Shown here: in pieces, positions 1 through 10,875 of the stretch
How positions within the stretch are numbered: the first letter of the stretch is position 1
How the letters are laid out: each line of letters opens with the position of its first letter
Assembly (NCBI GenBank): GCA_964036045.1
Contig: OZ038378.1
Coordinates: 168,503,975 to 168,567,974, forward strand
Source of the DNA: Eutreptiella sp. 'Long Island Sound 2002'
Lineage: Eukaryota > Euglenozoa > Euglenophyceae > Eutreptiales > Eutreptiaceae
Length of the DNA: 64,000 bases
Reading direction: 5' to 3'
Position numbers and translations under genes: made by a program
Notes under the pieces: model-generated
Databases searched by the model: none
The model's input: the letters and a program-made list of their open reading frames with translations, nothing else
What the model was told of the DNA's origin: nothing

Positions 1-2650
1 ATATCCCAATCCCAGGTCTGACCCTCTCAGTGGCTGATGGGGGCGGGGGCTCAAACACAACCCATGCCCTGCTCAGTCCGGACCCTGAAACCCTGCCAAT
101 AGGGGGGTGTCCCGCCCAGCCACAGGCGAGTTCCTGGGAACCAAGGGGCTCCAAGGCCAACCGACAGTGGCTCCGAATGCTCCCTTAATGGCAGGTCCCA
201 ACTCCACTCTGAGCCAGAGATATGGCCCCGCCATTATCATCCAGGAGTTGGTAGCTGAAAATGGGCTGTTTCAGCCCAAACTGAAATTAACTCAAAAATC
301 CCCAAAATTGACCCCTCGTCCGGACCCGCCAGAGGTAGGGACGAGACAACTGACCCTATGCCCTTCGAGTACGAACCCCCTGGAGCCCTCACCCAACCTG
401 GTTCCCTCTGAGGTCCCGGCATCAGGGCAACACGGATGAGTCATGTGGGGTCATGATGCCAAAATCACCAAAATTGGCGTCATTCCCACGCGTGGCTCGC
501 CCGGCCAAGGTAAGGCCAATGGCTCACAGGGTAGGAGGCAGGACCTAGGACTCATATCTGAGTGTACAACTTGGATTTAGGTCCGGGCTCCCTATGGGCT
601 TAGAGAAATGGGGCCGCCAATTGACCACACGGAAGGGGGAAATTGGGGTCCCAAAATTGGGTCATTTTGGCTGCTTGAAATGAGCCAAAATTCGGTGTGC
701 TCCCAATAGTATATCTCCACGCCGGCTTGGAGATCGGATCCGCCATTCCATACGCGATCCACCGGGAGTCCAACGGAGACTCCCATGCCCTTGGCTCTCA
801 AAGATCCCCATGCCACTTGGCGTGGTGACGATCCCAATTGGGTCCACAAATGCAAAAATGGCAAAATTGCCCATACTCAATTTGGCCTAGCGCCTTAACG
901 AAGGCGGCTCCGCTTCGCCCACGTGGTGTGTGGACCATGGGGACCATTACCCATAACACCCATGTCATATATGGTCCATTGGTCCATGCGTCCGGCGTGC
1001 ACGAGGGTTAGAACATAGTGCACGGCGGGCAGCAAAGGTGGAAAATTGCTCAAAATGGCCAAAAATGCGCACACTCATGGTTGGGGCAAATGAGGCACAT
1101 GCCCGACTCGGACCGGAGTGTGCCATGGGATTGGTATCAAGTCATATTGGTCCAACATATCTTTTGGGCGTCGCCCAACTCCTCCGATATTGGGAATGGC
1201 AGGGTCGCCAAGTGAGCCCATGATTTGGGATAGTCCCAAATCGCCAACATGGCGGCCACGGTATGCCAAGCCTAAGAGGAGTTATTCGCCGGGTGCAAGA
1301 TATGTTGGCTACCGAAGTATGTACCCTCATAACATACTTGGGTCATGATGTCAATTGAGCGCAACGTTGAGATACACGGTCGCCACTTGACATCATGACG
1401 AGCCAAAAGTGGCAAAATTGGCACAATGACACACAAAAGTGCCTTGAAAGGCGCACAATTATATTATAATATCTTCGGCTTGGATCGTGCAATTAACTAA
1501 TCCTTCTAAACACAATGACTTGACACCAATGACCTTCGATCCCACATATGTGCTCCACTTGGGGCGCCTTGAAAGGTTACGAGCGCTGCTTCCCAAGTGG
1601 GCACATGAAAATATGGAAAATTGCAAAACACACACCTTGCTCCCAACGCATCGCTTCGGGATCACCACACAAGCTTCCCTTCACGAAGGTTAGTCTTGCA
1701 ATTGACCGTAGGGAGTATGGAGAAGGGGCTTGCACAATATGAGGTCCATTGGCGGGCTTGGCTTGGAGTAATGGACCCGCCAAATGGGCACGCAACACAA
1801 CACATGGCACATACCACAAATTGCCCAAAAAGGTAGCTCCCACCACGATATGTCATGCCCCTCCAAGGGCATAACTTTGTGTCAATCGCTCATAGGAACT
1901 CAAGGAGAGTTCCTATGCAACACCAACACTTGCGCGCTACACTCGAAAGTTATCTCAACGCACGCAATGTCATGGCCAAAGAGTTATAACGCAAACTCTA
2001 CCCTCTTGACCATGATCCATTACACTAGCGCGCACGTGTGGAAACGCAAGGCATATAATGCTTCCTAAATTACGTCGGGAGTATTGTGAATACATCCCAC
2101 GTTTCCTTATCGTAAATCCTCGCAAGCAACACGAGATATGACCTTCACAAGTGGCCTCACGAATCAACTTTATTTTGCCCATATCTTTAAGACAAATGGA
2201 GGGCAGGATAAAAGGGAAGTTGATTCGTGTATAGGGAAGCACGTAGGTCCACTCGAAGGAGGTCAAATCAAGTGCGGGGATGTCGAAGTCGAAAATCCGA
2301 TTTCGACATCCTGAAAAATTCGGATTAAGGTTGCGAGTACTAATTATGAAAATTGCGGAAGCATCCATGCAGTTCCTGGCGACTTTGGAGCCTTCTTCGC
2401 GGATAGCGTTAAAATTTCCATTATAAACAGTTAAACTGGCGGTTACGGTAAAGTCGCGAACCAACCGCCAGCAGTCAAAACAGTGAGTATCAGAACGGAA
2501 GCATAAAAATTGACGGAAACAATATGAAAATAAAACCCTGTTGATTCCTGATATTCTGATACACAAATCTCCGCTGGCGGTGCATCGGTTGCCGATGCGG
2601 GGCTTTACGGCACGGAACGGAGCGTCTTCCCTTCCGTGCATGGGGTTAGT
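1..2650. other. Non-coding stretch with recurrent CAAAATTG motif
   Basis: No open reading frame here resembles a known protein. The palindromic octamer CAAAATTG recurs near 303, 470, 651, 862 and 1413, with GAAAATTG variants near 1041 and 1616, so the first 1.7 kb may be degenerate copies of one old repeat. A 223-residue minus-strand ORF at 1970-2641 lies just downstream of the retroelement protease but has no motif I recognise. It may be non-coding or a badly decayed continuation of that element. Confidence 0.4.
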
Positions 2651-2667
2651 GGACCGGAGACCGTAAC

Positions 2668-2955
2668 CTAGCCATGGGGTTCTGGGTACCGCTTCAGTAC
2701 AAAGTCGAAGGCCTCGGTGTCCATTACATAGAACCGATGGGCTATAGTTCGGGAGCCCATAGGCACCTCCACTTTACAGTCCCCGCAGCTGTGCACCACA
2801 TGTCCATCCCCCATTCGGATAGCCGCGGTAAGCATGGTGTTCGTCAAGCTCCCACAAGGTAAAATTTTCTTAGCCACTATAGATATAGTGGCTCCGGTAT
2901 CCAGTATCCCCAGGTATTCACGTCCCTCAAGTCGGATACGTACCCAGAACACCAA
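2668..2955 (-). CDS. Retropepsin-like aspartic protease fragment
   Basis: A 95-residue segment with LGILDTGATISI, the hallmark of a retroviral-type aspartic protease active site, about 20 residues in. It is followed by a predicted beta-rich fold that ends at FDFVL, where such proteases usually continue into a conserved Gly and Asp. Here the sequence changes to KRYPEPHG and stops. The frame continues from the zinc-knuckle ORF upstream across one TGA at 2983-2985, so gag and protease were probably one polyprotein. In the family the protease cleaves the element's own polyprotein. This copy is truncated and probably inactive. Confidence 0.65.
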   Translation of the reverse strand: MVFWVRIRLEGREYLGILDTGATISIVAKKILPCGSLTNTMLTAAIRMGDGHVVHSCGDCKVEVPMGSRTIAHRFYVMDTEAFDFVLKRYPEPHG

Positions 2956-5522
2956 GTCCAGGGCCCCACCGGAGCGTCCCCGTCAGAACTCCGCGGGACA
3001 TGTCACCTCGAACCCCTTGTTCCGCAATTTGCGGGCCATCCGCATGAAGCGGGTTCTCTTCTTAGCTTGGCCATCGTCACCACCTTCATGTCCTCGCTTG
3101 GCCCCATGCTCTTGTTTGGCCTGAGTCTGCAAGCGTGTGGTCGGCCTGGAACCAGACTGCCCTCCAGAGGGCTCGGAGTTCCCCCCTGGATTAGGGTTGG
3201 GGTTGCCTCCGGACTTGTCCTGGCTCTTGTTATCCTTATCTTGCTGGCGGTCAGCGCCTCCTCCTCGTCCACCTTGGCTCTTGTCTTGGCCTTTCCCAAG
3301 ACCTTTCGACTTGCCTTTGCCAGAGTCGTTCTTGTCCTTGCCACCGCCCTTGCCAAAGCCCTTGCCAGGATCCTTGCCCTTGAGCTTCACCGACTGGCGT
3401 TGCTTGTGGTAGCACTCATCCTCATAGTGCTTGCGCTTCCCACAAAAGGCACAGGTGATAGTACACCTGTCATGATCCTGCATCTTAGGCTTGCTGCCCG
3501 TGTTGGTCTCCTGCTTCTTCCCTTGGACCACCAAGCGATCGCGCTGATCGCAGTCAGGGCGTGCTGCAGGTGACCATGCTCGTCTCTGGCGTCACACCAG
3601 AAGAGCTCCTGGACATTGCCCATGATAGGGGCGTGCTTGGGGGTAGTCCCCTGTCCAGGTCTGGGTCCATTGTACCCTTTGCCATGGCTCCCTGAGCCTC
3701 CTCCTCCATGACGGTAGGCATCCAGATGCTGGTCGCTCTCCGTCTCCAGCGCCAGCTCCAGGAGCAGGACGGACAAGTCCTCGTAGGTGAGGGTCCTTGC
3801 CTTCCTCTCAGCCGTGGCTCGGCATTCATCCCACACGGAGGTAGGGATCTTGGCCACCAGCCAGAACAGCAGCTCGTCGCTGCCGTAAGACCCTGGAGTC
3901 AGCCGCCCCACCCAGTGGTCCAGGTCCGCGAGCAACTCTGTGATGCGGGCCGCCTTGGGGTTGTTGGGTAGCATTCCCAGGTTCTGTATCTCCGTCCTGA
4001 TGGAGAGGTCTGTCTTGTAGGAGGGGTACTGCCTCTCCAGGGCCACCAGAACCTCGGCGAAGGTGGCGGACTTTGTCACTATGTGTTTTACCTGCTTTTC
4101 CAGTTATTTTGTCTTGCAACATTGCAAGAGCAGATCGCTTTTGACCCTGCCACTGGCATGGGTGTGGCCGGTCATCCTCAGGAAGCGCCCAAAATTCTCG
4201 GCAAACCCGGATAGGTCCTTCCCGGTGAACTCCGGTAGGTTCACCACGATCTTCGAAGTGGCAACCGCTTTGGCATCCGGAAAACGAAGACATCGGCTCT
4301 TTTTCTGCTTCTTCTTCTTCTTCTTTTCCCTCGGATAGTCGGGGTCCTCAGGGTTATCATCCTCTGAAGGGGAGGCTGACGTAAGGGAAGGCGGCTCATC
4401 GTCGGAGGGGTCGCCGCCTAGGTCACTGGAGCCATAAGGCTCAGCGTCGACCATAGCCCTCAAGGCTGTAAGTCCAAGCTGGTCCAGCTCTGCTCTGGTG
4501 GAGTTAGCCACGTGGCTTTATGGCGGCTGGGCGGTCCTCGGTACAAAGGGGCTCCTGGGCACCACTGCAGGCGTAGGCATAGGCCGGCTCCTCATGCCTC
4601 CAAGAGTGTGGCTCAGCCCAGCCACCAGGTGGTTAGCCTGCAGGCGATGGGGAGAGGCTCCCAGGGTCGTAGGTGACCCTTGGGGCGGGATCAGGGGCCC
4701 TAGCTTCTCCTTGATCTCTTGGGTAATGTCCCCAACCAGGTCGGCAAATGCTCCACGTAGGGCTTCTCTCAGTTCAGACCTGGTCATGGAACGATTGGAC
4801 GATCTCCTCGATCCCCTACTCTTGCTCCCGCACGACTCAGGGCCTCTCCTTAGCCCACTCAGGGTTGCATACCCAGGTGTTGGCATAGGATAGCAAGGCC
4901 CATACGTTGCATACCCAGGAACATCAGCCATATGGGCTCCCGTAGCGGGTAGAGGATGGTGATGGTGATAATCCGCCGCATACCAGCGCGGCGCAGAACT
5001 GGAGGCCACTGGCTCACTGGCACTAGTTGCCTCTGGAAACGCAGTGGTGGATGGGTCCACACCATAGGCAGGGTAGGTAGGCATGCCAGTAAAGCCTGTG
5101 CCCTCAGCCATAGGCGGGGTGGTTATGGGTATGGATGTTGCAGCGGCTGGGTCTGGCGCTGGGAGTGTGGTGGTTGTAGGAGAGAGTGATGCGTGGAGGC
5201 CAGAGGCGCTTGGTGCGCCCTCGAAGGTTGGCTCGCTCGTTGAGTCGTGCCCATGGTCCACTCCTTCGTCTGCCATGCCTTCTCCTACATCCTTCTCTCT
5301 CTCCCTCTTTCCCTTCACAGGGTTCGTGTCCACCTCCTCGACTGAGAGGCCCCTGAAGGCCAATCCCAGTCCCTCCAGCGAATCGTCAGCCGCATCCACT
5401 GGCCCATGTAAGGGCACCGAAGGTACAACAGCGCCACGTTCTCCAGGTCGAGGCACTACAGGCGCTGGCATTGCTGGTGCGTCAGGCGCCGTCCTCACGT
5501 CGCTGTCCTCCTTCGTGTCCAT
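2668..5522 (-). pseudogene. Decayed LTR-type retroelement: gag, zinc knuckle, aspartic protease
   Basis: Read from 5522 down to 2668. First comes a low-complexity Pro/Ser/Thr-rich segment (5522-4518), then a Lys-rich tract and gag-like region (4511-4104), and a capsid-like helical region (4079 to about 3560). A CX2CX4HX4C zinc knuckle (CAFCGKRKHYEDEC, about 3450) follows, with a Gly/Lys/Asp-rich linker. The end is a retropepsin-like domain with the active-site motif DTGA (2955-2668). Successive ORFs share one frame across stops: TAA at 4518, TAA at 4104 and TGA at 2983. One frame slip lies near 3540-3560. After the protease the expected reverse transcriptase, RNase H and integrase are not found and no LTR pair was identified, so this is a truncated, inactive copy. 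The gag-protease call rests on domain order, the zinc knuckle and DTGA. Confidence 0.72.
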
Positions 5523-6403
5523 ACTTCTCTTCGCCTTTCTTGTTCAGGACAGTCCTCGGCGCGCTAGGTGTACGGCATGGGGTTGCTGCCGGCACGCAGA
5601 GGCTGTCTGCCTCTTGCTACCAGAAACTTTTTATGAGTCTTTCGGCTCTTGTTGTGCCTCTCGTGCTGCTTGCTGCTGTTGTAGGGCTCCTGCTGCTTGT
5701 TTTTGATGGAGAAAATGTTTCGTTGATGAAATACAACCAATACAGGATAACCAGAGCCAGAGATGAGCAAGTAGAAGTCAAACAGGATCAAAGCATGAAG
5801 AGCTGCAGTCAGAAAAGAGTTAGATAATAAAGATATCAACAATAGACTACAGCAATAGACAATCAATGCAACTTGGATCAAAATGTTTTACATGACTGAG
5901 AAAAACTGATTGGAAAACTACCCCAGGGGCTCACACTCCATATAGTGCCATCTTGAGATGTGCACTCTTTGTTTTGGGTCCCATAGGTGCTGAGGTGGTA
6001 TGGCTTGTGGCGTTAAGGTCACTGCCATGTCACATGGGATATTCCTACTTAGCTAGGCTGACTAGGAATTGAACCTAGGACCTCTCAAAAAGAGGTGCCA
6101 CAGCCCCCTAGGGTGCAGACCACTATGATAGCTAAGCATTCATGAGAAAACATAGATAAATCTATAGGCTCTACCTCAGTATGTTAGTGCCTCAGTCAGT
6201 CAGGAAATGATGTCTTAGTTCACATTGCTTGGGGATTAAGGGGTCCACACTACATCTTGGTTTAGTGTTTGGTTCTATAGGTCAAATTGTGTTATCACCC
6301 ATTTTGGTCAGGCCAATACTAAGATAAAAATGGAGGATAACTAAGAGCATCTCTAATACAACTAAAGTCTACTCTAAAGCAATGAAAAAGCACTTTTTCT
6401 TAC
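5523..6403. other. Non-coding gap with a SINE-like unit
   Basis: Apart from the tRNA-like segment at 6057-6140 I see no gene or element boundary. The stretch lies upstream (minus sense) of the gag-like region, where a 5' LTR and primer-binding site would be expected, but I could not recognise either. Confidence 0.4.
6057..6140 (-). repeat. tRNA-derived SINE-like unit (class II tRNA-like head)
   Basis: On the minus strand a box-A-like TAGCTATCATAGTGG is followed 48 bases later by a box-B-like GGTTCAATTCC. The T-arm forms a perfect 5-bp stem with a 7-base loop (CTAGG, TTCAATT, CCTAG). Just before it, CCTCT...AGAGG makes a short extra stem of the kind found in the variable arm of Ser/Leu tRNAs, which also explains the long A-to-B spacing. 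There is no convincing acceptor stem, so this is not a functional tRNA gene. The polymerase III promoter reading is an inference. Confidence 0.4.
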
Positions 6404-6684
6404 TCTTCTAATCTTTTTCCAAAATCGATTGCATGCAGCACAATTCACGTTTCCACCAACAGACTTGGCTGGTCTCTGCTCAAAAAGCACCGGATCACTT
6501 GGCAACATGCTGAGCTTTTGGCGAACATGGGGACTCCACTGATGCGTTTTCGTGGAGAGCATGTGGGCGACACCGGCGAAGTAGCCACCTGTGGTTGCAG
6601 TAAAACGTCGGTGCAACCGATTGTGAACATTGTGAACCAAGGAGAGAACGGCGAGTTCATTTACAGTCACATCGCTGTGATTTT
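6404..6684 (-). CDS. Coding exon of an unidentified spliced gene (Cys-X2-Cys exon)
   Basis: A 281-bp open segment between a pyrimidine-rich acceptor (ctctctatcag, at 6685) and a good donor (GTAAGA, ending at 6403). It starts with two bases completing a split codon and ends in phase 0. The protein is natural-looking and helical: it contains VNELAVLSLVHNVHNRL, then YFAGVAHML, HQWSPHVRQKL and, near the end, CAACNRFWKK. This order (helices, a W motif, then CX2C) vaguely recalls the DUF4211 family, but I cannot confirm that. Together with the exon at 7330-7448 it is probably part of one minus-strand gene whose other exons I could not place. The phases of the two exons do not join directly, so at least one exon is missing between them. 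Confidence 0.5.
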
Positions 6685-7329
6685 CTGATAGAGAGTTGGC
6701 CAACACTCTTTTTGTGCAGTACCCCAAGTACGCCGAATTTTTAAGCTTGCAAGCTTGCTTTCAGTTTTCGTACTGCAATCGCAACTTTCTTCCTCCTGTA
6801 CTGCACTGCAATGCTGCAGGTGTCCCTCGTCATCGAATATGCTTTTTGCTCATGCTTTTCGGCAACACATGGCCGAGGTTTTGTGCGTTGCGTTTGGCTG
6901 TTGCTGTAGTGAATCATACGGGCCCAATATTGCATCTGCTACAACCCAAGCGCACTGGCAATATAAGCCTTAAGGCACGCGGTATCATGCAGAGCGACGC
7001 TTGCCATAATCCCTGACATTCTTGGTTCAAGTACAAAGGGTGCGCGCAGCCGGGGGCTACAGGGGCATTCACGTGCAGCAGTGGTGAATGAACTCCACTT
7101 GATTGAACTTCCCATATTGTACAGTTCTCCAAGACCCAAATGAGAACCTTGCTTGGCCAGCTTGCCGGGCACATCGCGTGCGCGGACGAGGAGACGATGA
7201 AACCGAAGAAGGTGAACACGTGCGCAACAGCCGAACTACACACCAGCCGAACTACACACGCAGTGTTGATATCCAAGCTAAAGTGCAAAATATGTCGCAG
7301 CACACAAATGCAAGCGTTCAAAAAAATAC

Positions 7330-7448
7330 CTTCCTGAGGGTTTCCCTCACAAGGGTAACATCTTCCAGCGAAACGCCTTCGCTGACATACATCTGCCTCA
7401 GCTTTAGTAAAATCCATTTCTCCTGGGCTGCTAGTGCATTCTGCGAAG
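7330..7448 (-). CDS. Coding exon of an unidentified spliced gene (amphipathic helix)
   Basis: A 119-bp open segment with acceptor ...acaactatcag before 7448 and donor AAG|GTATTT after 7330. It encodes a charged amphipathic stretch that includes AAQEKWILLKLRQMYVSEG and EDVTLVRETLRK, with the composition of real protein rather than noise. It reads in the same direction as the exon at 6404-6684, 0.65 kb downstream. It ends in phase 0 whereas that exon needs phase 1, so an intermediate exon or a different donor is required. Function unknown. Confidence 0.5.
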
Positions 7449-8262
7449 CTGATAGTTGTAAAACTTCAAACCCAACTCAAAAAAACGAATGCGAAACTGT
7501 ACGTAACAATAGTGCCAAACGCTTTTGAAGCACATGCGCAAAGCCGCAAGATGTTCAAGCGCTCAGAAAAACATTCTTTCCCCTTTTGAAAACGAGGAGG
7601 AACAGTCTAGAACTCTTGCCTTGGTTGATTTCCCTATGGTTGATGTTCGCAAATTTCCGCCACGAGATGTGTAAAACTCAATTGATAAATTGGACCTTCA
7701 AACGTACACTAGCCATTGCAGTCCAAGTAGTGGCCTGGTGCTGCAAAAGTCAAAGGTTTGATTTCTGTCCCCGCAAGCGGGGACGAGCTCTTACGGAGCC
7801 ATCAGGCACGAGCTCCATGGGAGCAGGAGCCGGGGATGCTCCCATGCGGGGGTGCCACAGAGCACCCCGCTTCGGGTCTTGCTTGCCACGTTGCTAGCAC
7901 CCTTGACGGGGGGGTTCATGGTTTACAGGACTTAGTCCTGGTGGTGGTAGGAGTGCTCCAGTCAGACCCAAGTTAGGGGTTTGAATGGCATTAAGACCCC
8001 CGGAAGAACACGCTCCACTTCCACCCCAGGCTATTTGCCACTCCACCCCACCCCAAAGACTCTCAAGCCCGGCGGTGAGAGTGGTAGACAATGGGGCAAA
8101 CCTGCGGTACCCACTGCCCCGCTTCCGTGGAGATTTTTGTAATCGAAGAACACGCTGTGCATGCACATTATTGTACCTATCTCCCTTCCGCTTCTCACTC
8201 TCTCCTTCTTTCTCCACACCATAATATAGCCACATGTTTTTTTGTTTCTTTTCCTGGCACCA
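7449..8262. other. Non-coding, with a short perfect hairpin
   Basis: No protein recognised. TCCCCGC/GCGGGGA around 7772-7787 forms a perfect 7-bp stem with a 2-base loop. Other GC-rich palindromes (GAGCTC twice, and gctcccatg beside catgggagc) follow within 100 bases. A weak tRNA-like box A/box B pair (AGTAGTGG, then GGTTTGATTTC) precedes the hairpin near 7715-7765, so this may be another decayed SINE. Confidence 0.3.
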
Positions 8263-8742
8263 TCAGGAAAGCGGTCCACCAAGGTGGCCAAGGAGGTCAA
8301 TGGCTTGAGTGAGGTTAGGAGTCCTCAAATACTCTCGCCAAACCTTATGGTACGAAGGTAACAAGGTATTAACCGGCTCTTCGGTATCCCAATCCTTAGT
8401 ATAACCATCCCAACGCACCTTAACGAGAGGTCTATTGCGGTGTTTTCGATGCCCCAATATTTGTTTCACGTTGTAGGTGTCCTCCTGAAACTGGGAGGGC
8501 ACCCATGCAGCGTCCTCCGTGTATCTTAGAGGCACGGAAGATCGGGGAGAGTTGACTGTTTTCATTAGACAATCAACTTGGGCATCAACCAACCTCCGTT
8601 AGTCAACTCGAATGACATGGAGGTTGTGTGCCTTCTTAGGCACCACCTCATAGGGGCCATCCCAATAGGGGCACGTTTTATCGCCAAGATTTTTATGTTG
8701 GCGACGGACCCTCACCTCCCCCTTGGGATGCGGGTTCCTCAT
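8263..8742 (-). pseudogene. Ty3/gypsy chromovirus integrase C-terminus with chromodomain
   Basis: Read from about 8742 downwards. First is an integrase C-terminal SH3-like segment (QHKNLGDKTCPYWDGPYEVV, then HNLHVIRVD). A TAA stop at about 8595 interrupts the same frame. The frame then continues to a chromodomain: YNVKQILGHR, then LVKVRWDGYTKDW, then LLPSYHKVW. In chromoviruses this chromodomain tethers the integrase to modified chromatin and sits at the end of Pol. The rest of Pol upstream is missing, so this is a 5'-truncated, stop-containing relic. It lies upstream of the gag-protease relic on the same strand, in the wrong order for one element, so it belongs to a separate insertion. Confidence 0.78.
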
Positions 8743-8816
8743 CTCAGCATGCTAAGGGCCCCGCTCGCACGCGAAGGAGTGGTGACCTAACGCACACTTG
8801 TGACGGTCCCAGTCGC

Positions 8817-9161
8817 ATGGTGCATTACAAAAAGTGCATCCAATCCCTGATGGCCCAGGTGCGTGACTTGCAGTCCAAGAATCAGGAGCTGCAGCGGTCC
8901 CACCGGGAGCTCGCCCGGGCTGTGGCATCTGTGGCTGGCATCAGCCAGTCCTCCAGGGATCATATGACCCAAATCTTGTCTACTCAAGCTAAGCAGGAAA
9001 CATTGGTCCGTGCCCACCAGCGGGAGTCCAAGGAAATGGCATCAACTATGGCGGACCATCTCAAAATGTCCAACCACACCACGGCCAAATGTTTTAGCGC
9101 AGCGGAGGCGCTCGCTAAAAACAATGCCACCATTGCACTGCGGCTCGATGAGTGGGATTGA
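8817..9161 (+). CDS. Small coiled-coil ORF, unknown
   Basis: A 114-residue ORF starting at ATG 8817. It has heptad-like helical content (MAQVRDLQSKNQELQRSHRE and onwards), predicted as a coiled coil over roughly residues 8-45, then a second helical stretch to residue 110. It ends at a TGA, after which the frame gives only low-complexity Pro-rich sequence. The surroundings are repeat-rich. It could be the N-terminal part of a mobile-element protein or a gene fragment. No family recognised. Confidence 0.3.
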   Translation: MVHYKKCIQSLMAQVRDLQSKNQELQRSHRELARAVASVAGISQSSRDHMTQILSTQAKQETLVRAHQRESKEMASTMADHLKMSNHTTAKCFSAAEALAKNNATIALRLDEWD

Positions 9162-9448
9162 TGGTACGCCAGGCCTACGGACCCGTCGTGGTTTTTCCGC
9201 CCCCCCCCCACCGTCAGGGACACTGGCCGCTCCTGAATCTGTGCCGGTGGCATCTACTGAGCATACCTCTACGGCGCCTGTGGACGCGCCATCGGGTGTT
9301 TCTGGTGGCGGGTGTTCCCTTCCTCTTTCAGACCACCCATCTCCGCATTGCATCTATCATCCAGCCGCTTGTGCGGACTCTAGCTGGCCTCGGCGGGGGG
9401 ACGAGGAACACGAACACACACCTCACAAAGAGCCTACAACTCCGTTGT
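9162..9448. other. Short intergenic stretch
   Basis: Between the coiled-coil ORF and the 1.1 kb repeat. It contains a C-run at 9202 and no recognisable feature. Confidence 0.3.
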
Positions 9449-10560
9449 GGGTCTTCACATCCTGCTAGCGATTATGAAGTGTTGCTCCAATGGCAATGTC
9501 CACAGAGAGCAACAAAGCACGCACTACACAACGTGTTCTCGATCTGTGAAGGCGGAATGTGCTGAGAGGTAGAACCCTTGACATGGGACACTGCTGGTGC
9601 AGAGTGTGGCAAGCCCACAGAATTTCTGTGATGAAGTGTGCGCCATCGGAACAGTGTAGCCGCAGACTACACCTATGAATGGGCATGCATGTCTAACACA
9701 TTTGTATCCGCACATAAATGCGAATGTCATGTGGCCAACATGATTGCTGCAGGACGCCTGGAATAAAAGGCGGATGCACAAGAAAGCATATCAAGTCTTC
9801 AAGGTTGTCCCGGATTCAGGGGTCTGTGCAGATGGTCCAAGTGCTCAGCCAGACAGTTGAAGTGTGCTCCCGCTCAGGGCGGTGCCTTGGTCCCTCTTGG
9901 GACCTACAAGGCCCCCCCTTATGCATATGCGCCACAATTGATTGACAACCAAATGGGCAGGGAAGAGATGCAGACAGATATCGGGGCACACAAGTGTACT
10001 CCCTAAAAGCAGAAACACACCGTTTTTGTCAGCCAAAGTGCATACATGCAATTCAATGGCTTGATATATACACGCAACTGTAGCGTCGATAGAGGGGAAA
10101 GCTGTCCAAAAATGCGACTTCGCTGATTCGTGTCTGAGAAACCGCTGCATGCAATAACATCTCAACCAAACTGCCCAGCAAAAGTCAGGCAAGTGCTACT
10201 AACACTATCACTAGAAGCGGAATCAGCACTAAGCTCGAAGGCTTTACCCTTATCCTTGTGTCCCGTGGGAGCACATGGAGAAGAGCCTTCGACGCCGACA
10301 CAGCTAGAGGTTCGTACAAAGGGACGAAAGGTACAGCGTAGCCAGATGGCAGGAAGAAGAGGGATTCGCGTGGGACACAGAGGGCCATACTATGCGCCCT
10401 GTGCACATTGCAATGGGAACCCACATTCCCAGGGTCCAAGAGCCATGACCTCCCTGTTCTTGGAATACTGACTGAAAATACAGTACATCTACAGACAATC
10501 TTTGGAACTGTTGTCTGCAATTCCAGAGCAGGGAAATCACGTTGAAGGATGGGATGCAGC
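9449..10560. repeat. 1.1 kb direct repeat, copy 1
   Basis: Matches 12409-13520 almost base for base. I see only two substitutions (a c/t near 9613 and a g/t near 9900) and one single-base indel (cacattgc here, cacatttgc in copy 2, near 10407). Copy 1 begins at GGGTCTTCACATCC and diverges after GGGATGCAG. No protein motif was found in either strand's ORFs. The near-identity implies very recent duplication, gene conversion or an assembly effect. No terminal TG/CA and no target-site duplication were seen, so an LTR reading is not supported. Confidence 0.85.
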
Positions 10561-10603
10561 CCCTGCACATTTGCCAAACGATGCATGTATGCACAATGTG
10601 CAT

Positions 10604-10840
10604 GTTTTTTTTGGTTCAGACTGAGACGAGCTGGCGCAGCCTGCCCGTTTCAAAATACTTGAGATGACCTCTCGGGTCCGAGGCTCAGAGCTGTCCGGTT
10701 CTACGATGATCCCACAGGACTGTGGTAGCGGATCTGACACGTAGTGAGGATTAGCTACACCTGAGGACCTGGTAGTGCAGTGGGAGACTGCCAAGCCCGT
10801 AGGCTTCCCAGTGTGCACAGGGCACAATGATTGCAGGTAT
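10604..10840 (-). mobile_element. 5'-truncated LINE-like copy A
   Basis: On the minus strand this ends in a poly(A) run (T8 at about 10605 on the plus strand) preceded by a sequence shared with 11461-11690 and 13521-13755. Shared blocks include TCAGAC near the tail, TCAGAGC..GTCC, TGTGGTAGC and CCCGTAGGC. Only about 235 bp are present, the shortest of the three copies. A shared 3' end, variable 5' end and poly(A) tail are typical of non-LTR retrotransposition. Confidence 0.6.
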
Positions 10841-10875
10841 GTATGCACAATGTGTATGTATGTATGTATGCACAA
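10841..10875 (+). repeat. TATG microsatellite
   Basis: A short run of TATG/TGTA units (tatgtatgtatgtatg) around 10853-10870, just beyond the 5' end of LINE-like copy A. Confidence 0.6.
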
